Positions 60,662 through 64,000 of a stretch of DNA of 64,000 bases are shown here, in pieces. Source of the stretch: Dipteris shenzhenensis. Its lineage: Eukaryota > Polypodiophyta > Polypodiopsida > Gleicheniales. The notes under the pieces were generated by a model. It was not told where the DNA came from. It ran no database searches and saw nothing but the letters and a program-made list of their open reading frames with translations. The stretch's first letter is position 1, and every line of letters starts with the position of its first letter. A program made the position numbers and the translations under genes. The stretch lies in assembly GCA_047967505.1 (NCBI GenBank), contig CM106540.1; one strand, given 5' to 3'.

Positions 60662-63117
60662 ATGGATGTGGTGTTATATAAGAAGAATGAAGTGGTGGCT
60701 TTTGGACGAATTCATAGTCTTGATCCTATGAATGTGTGTCATTTCCAACGTTGTGGTGAGAGAAGATGTGTAGTGATAATCACCAACGTTGTAAATCCTG
60801 AAGTACATTTAAAATATCCACATGGAGACTTTGAAACATTGGGAGATATCTTACAATGTGACATATTTGATATGCAAGCACACAGAACACTCTGGGACCA
60901 AGACGAAATTGTTCCAAAGACATACTTTCAAGATATCAAGAAAACTTATTTTCAGGGGGAAAAAGTAGAGATGTTATCTTACTCCAGAGAAGTTTTAGCA
61001 ATTGGCAACTTTAAGGGCTATGCTCAGAGTTTTCTCTGTATAGTGGAGATAATTAAGTTGACTAGTGCAGGTGTCATTCAAAATGCAATGGATAGTACTT
61101 CACAATTAGACGTCCATAATACTACGTCTCAACTACAAGTTCATAGTACTTGTAAATGGGGGTTAGCTTTCTTGAAATCAAGTTTGCCCAAGACAGTTTC
61201 CTTCAATGTCATGGAAGACACAACCGAATATTATCAGAAGAAAAAGACTATAACACAAATGGGATCCAAATTGATAAGAAGCTATAGTAGTAATCAAGAG
61301 TATCATAGTGGCATGCTCACAGGTATTGAGGACATTATAGTAACAGATGTTGATGTAGAAAAGGTTTCTTGTGTTGCAAGTGACTCAAATATACTCACTG
61401 GTATAGAAGACTTGTCTTGTGTTGCAAGTGACTCGAACAGCAGACTCACTGGTATAGAAGACTTGTCATGTGTTGCAAGTGACTCGAACAGGCTCACTGG
61501 TATAGAAGACTTGTCCTATGTTGCAAGTGACTCGAACAGGCTTAAGCTATTTCACATGTCGATAAGTCCATGTGCATCACCATTGATGGCATGGACCAGA
61601 ATACAACCACTTTGCCACGATATAGACGTATCCCACTGGCATTGGAGGGCAAACGTGGACTAAAAACACACTTGTGTGGAGTATTAGTACATGGATACCG
61701 AATCTTTTGTGATGTATGGATTGATAGTTTGCATGACCATGATAGTAACCAGGTTGTTACATCAATCATGAAAGCAATAAGAAAGGTCAGAGATGCTCAC
61801 GGATGTTTGCCTAACACATTGCGAATACATTGCGAATACAAGCTGATAATTGTTGGAGAGAGAACAAGAATAAATATATATTTGCTTTATGCTCTATGCT
61901 GGTTGGTTTGAAAATATTTGAAGAAGTGGAAGTTGGCTTTCTTCTTGTCGGCCATACACATGAAGACATAGATCAAATCTTCAGTGTTATCTCTGGTGAG
62001 TTGAAGGCAATGGATGTTTTGACAATGGAGGATATGCTATTTCGAATTGGGAAAAAAATTGGAGGTTCTCGCAAGGAAGAATCAGAAGTGGCTATCTTAG
62101 AGAGGATGGTAGATTTGAGAGCATTCATAGAACCACATTTACAAACAGGAGATGATGCCCTAATAGACACACAAATCCACACTACTTTCGGTTTCACATG
62201 CATAACAATATTCCAGTGATGCAATGGAAGCACTACTCAGTAGATGGAGATCATTTATGGAGTGAGTCATATGCTTTATTACAACGAATAATTCCATTGG
62301 AGGAAACTAGATTTGTTCTTGCAAAAAACAAATCACTTGACATAGATGAAATGAAAGGCTTGAAAGCCTTCATTAAACATCTTCAAAGTATGATGCAGAA
62401 ATATCCTGAGCAATCAACTAAGAATTTGGAGACAATTAAATCAACTGAAGCACTTATCCAATCTTTAGAAAGACAAGAAAACTTAATGAGCATTGAATAC
62501 TCTGAATCCTTTTGGCCGGAACAAGCTAGGTCACCAAGTTTTCCTTTGGATATAAATATGTTAGTAGATATGGAGGAAGCAAAGGAATGCCTTTTACCTT
62601 GAAAATATTGTGGCAAGAAGGGAGACAAACCTTACCAGAGTTTATACCATCTAATGAGATTGAAGAGGGTCTATTTGTTGCAGTTTGGGCATCTGATCCA
62701 GGTTCAGAGTTGGATGACCAAGGTGGCCCAATTTGGGTTGCAAAGGTTGCTAAGATAGAAAGGGATGACAAGGGAACTCCTATAACATTTACAGCTTTAT
62801 GGTATGAACCGAAGCCATTGAAAAATCTCCCGAGAAGATATACAATAAAACAACTCTATGAAGGATGCTTGCAAAAGAAACGTGAATGGGCTCCAAATAA
62901 TGAGGGATTAACAGAGGTGGAAGTCAGTAGCATTATTCATTGTTGGAAATCGAGGACACGAAGTTTTAAAAAGAAGCATGGATACAATGTTGAAAAATGT
63001 ATCACAATCCCTGATCCAAGTTGTGTCCATATTAAACATCATTTGGCAAGACTTGACCCATCAAGCTCAAATACATTACATGAATCTGATGACTCTGAAC
63101 GAGATTCAGATGCATAA
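60662..63117 (+). pseudogene. Right gene of the two-gene element: DDE/RNase-H-like protein (DUF7869-like)
   Basis: A Met start MDVVLYKKNEVVAFGRIHSL leads into a domain resembling the tail of plant CACTA-type proteins (HLKYPHGDFETLGDILQCDI). Next come four repeats of LTGIEDLSCVASDSN (61315-61545). Then the core: DKSMCITIDGMDQNTTTLPRY, GLKTHLCGVLVHGYRIFCDV, LRIQADNCWRENKNKY, VGFLLVGHTHEDIDQIFSVI. The three acidic clusters (IDGMDQ, QADNC, HEDID) look like a DDE-type RNase H fold and match my memory of the DUF7869 family. After further shifts come KHYSVDGDHLW, FIPSNEIEEGLFVAVWA and GPIWVAKVAKIERDD, ending SERDSDA. About four frame changes, including an 11-bp duplication at 61819-61840, inactivate it unless some are introns. 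It is probably a transposase. Confidence 0.72.
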
Positions 63118-63150
63118 GATAATGTTCTGTATGCTTTTTTCCATACAAAT

Positions 63151-63300
63151 GGTGTATCTATACACCACCAATAAGATAATTTATTGTATGGTTTGTTTAT
63201 CAAAAAAAGGGTGTATCTATACACCACTTATATATTGAATTCAACAAACTCTTTTTTTTCAAAAAAATGGTGTATCTATACACCACTTATATGTTGAATT
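63151..63300. repeat. Three 59-bp-spaced GGTGTAT-CT-ATACACC hairpins after the right gene
   Basis: Perfect 7-bp-arm hairpins at 63151-63166, 63210-63225 and 63269-63284, exactly 59 bp apart. The last two are followed by ACTTATAT and TTGAATTCAACAAACTC. They sit 34 to 170 bp after the stop of the right gene. They may be subterminal repeats matched by inverted relatives at 52.39-52.51 kb, or transcript-end structures. Confidence 0.85.
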
Positions 63301-63633
63301 CAACAAACTCTTTTCATATGGTGTCATATTTTCACTTCATAATGTTAAAATTGAACTTGAGTTAGGAGACTACTATTATTATTATTATAGTTATTGGATG
63401 GGGGCACCATGCACGAGTTTGGGAATTATAGCTTCACTGAGCCATTTTTTTTAAAATTAGAGGTTACCACTTGACTTTTTAGCTTAATAAGGCCATATTT
63501 GTATATAAGTGACCCATTTAGTGCTCAAAAAAATCCAATTTTTTAGCTCACTAAGTGAAGTTGAGTGGAGAGGATATGCTCCAAAAAAAAGTCCAAACTA
63601 AGAGAGAAAGTCCAAAAATTTTGAATAGTGTGT

Positions 63634-63921
63634 TGTAATTGATGTAGGCCATTCTATGGGCTATCCATAGGTGCCACTTATTCCTTGGTATGTGCCTTGT
63701 AGGCCTAGTTATAGTCAGTTAGGACTATTGGTACAGTTAGTACATGTACCAGCTAGGTTAGTTAGGACACTTAGTCCAATTAGGGCAGTTAGCCCTAGGG
63801 TTTTGTTATGTTGGCTCCCTCTTGAGCCTCCACTCTCAGTTTTGCAACAACCTATCACAACATCTCGTTTTTCTCCTTCTCTCCTTCATTTTTGAGCTTC
63901 CATTGCTTGTCATAGCCAATA
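63634..63921 (+). mobile_element. Probable copia LTR at the window edge
   Basis: The segment has LTR character: it starts near TGTGTTGTAATTG and contains repeated GTTAG/CAGTTAG phrases and a C/T-rich stretch. It is followed at about 63931 by TGATATTAGAGTAGGTTGGG. This looks like a PBS (TGGTATCAGAGCAGGTTGGG) changed at three places, all G to A or C to T. The element body lies beyond the window. Limits are approximate. Confidence 0.45.
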
Positions 63922-64000
63922 GTGATATTAGAGTAGGTTGGGAATCCATTCCCTCAGCCATTGACAGCTTTCCCAAGCTGTTTGGTAGCCTCTAGAGCCC

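Overview
The window looks like nuclear DNA of a land plant with a large, transposon-rich genome. Supporting signs are Ty1/copia and Ty3/gypsy chromovirus remnants, primer-binding sites of the plant initiator-tRNA-Met type (TGGTATCAGAGC), an intron-bearing plant-type IST1-like gene, a plant aspartic-protease exon and degenerate CCCTAAA/TTTAGGG repeats. A non-seed plant such as a fern is possible, because the IST1 protein looks diverged, but the species cannot be decided from the sequence.

Layout. 0.2-5.4 kb: a decayed minus-strand Ty3/gypsy element (integrase at 4.0-5.4 kb, catalytic Glu replaced by Lys) with unrecognised coiled-coil reading frames downstream. 5.5-9.7 kb: a plus-strand copia element with LTR, PBS, gag, protease, integrase and the start of RT. 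It is cut off in RT and carries about a dozen in-frame stops, mostly TAG where CAG (Gln) is expected. 11.5-11.9 kb: a minus-strand SWIM zinc-finger pseudogene. 13.3-16.1 kb: a minus-strand chromovirus with RT, RNase H, integrase and chromodomain remains. 16-22 kb: one unrecognised ORF, microsatellites and purine tracts. 22.3-25.1 kb: the only convincing intact host gene, an IST1-domain (ESCRT-associated) protein assembled from six exons with consistent splice phases. 25-31.7 kb: several small tandem duplications, gag and RNase H scraps and a stray copia LTR. 33.3-40.5 kb: an LTR-internal-LTR-internal-LTR array flanked by a perfect GGATC target duplication. Its ~865-bp internals join a gag N-terminus directly to an integrase C-terminus plus chromodomain. 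The array sits next to, and probably inside, a copia gag (40.5-41.3 kb). 43.95-44.12 kb: a lone aspartic-protease exon. 44-52 kb: AT-rich repeats with nothing recognised.

52.2-63.3 kb is the most unusual part. Two divergent, decayed reading frames face outward. The left (minus) frame is unrecognised and has a Walker-B-like FIDELQD motif. The right (plus) frame is a DDE/RNase-H-like protein with IDGMDQ, QADNCWRENKN and GHTHEDIDQ motifs, resembling DUF7869. Between them lie a 1.5-kb C/G-skew-switching tract, palindromes built on TTGC...GCAA, a 1-kb chain of hairpins, and telomere-like repeats in opposite orientations on either side of the chain. Just beyond the 3' end of each gene are GGTGT...ACACC hairpins in inverted orientation. 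I propose this is one large, undescribed two-gene DNA transposon-like element of about 11 kb. Its exact ends and target duplication were not found. The window ends in what is probably another copia LTR with a mutated PBS.
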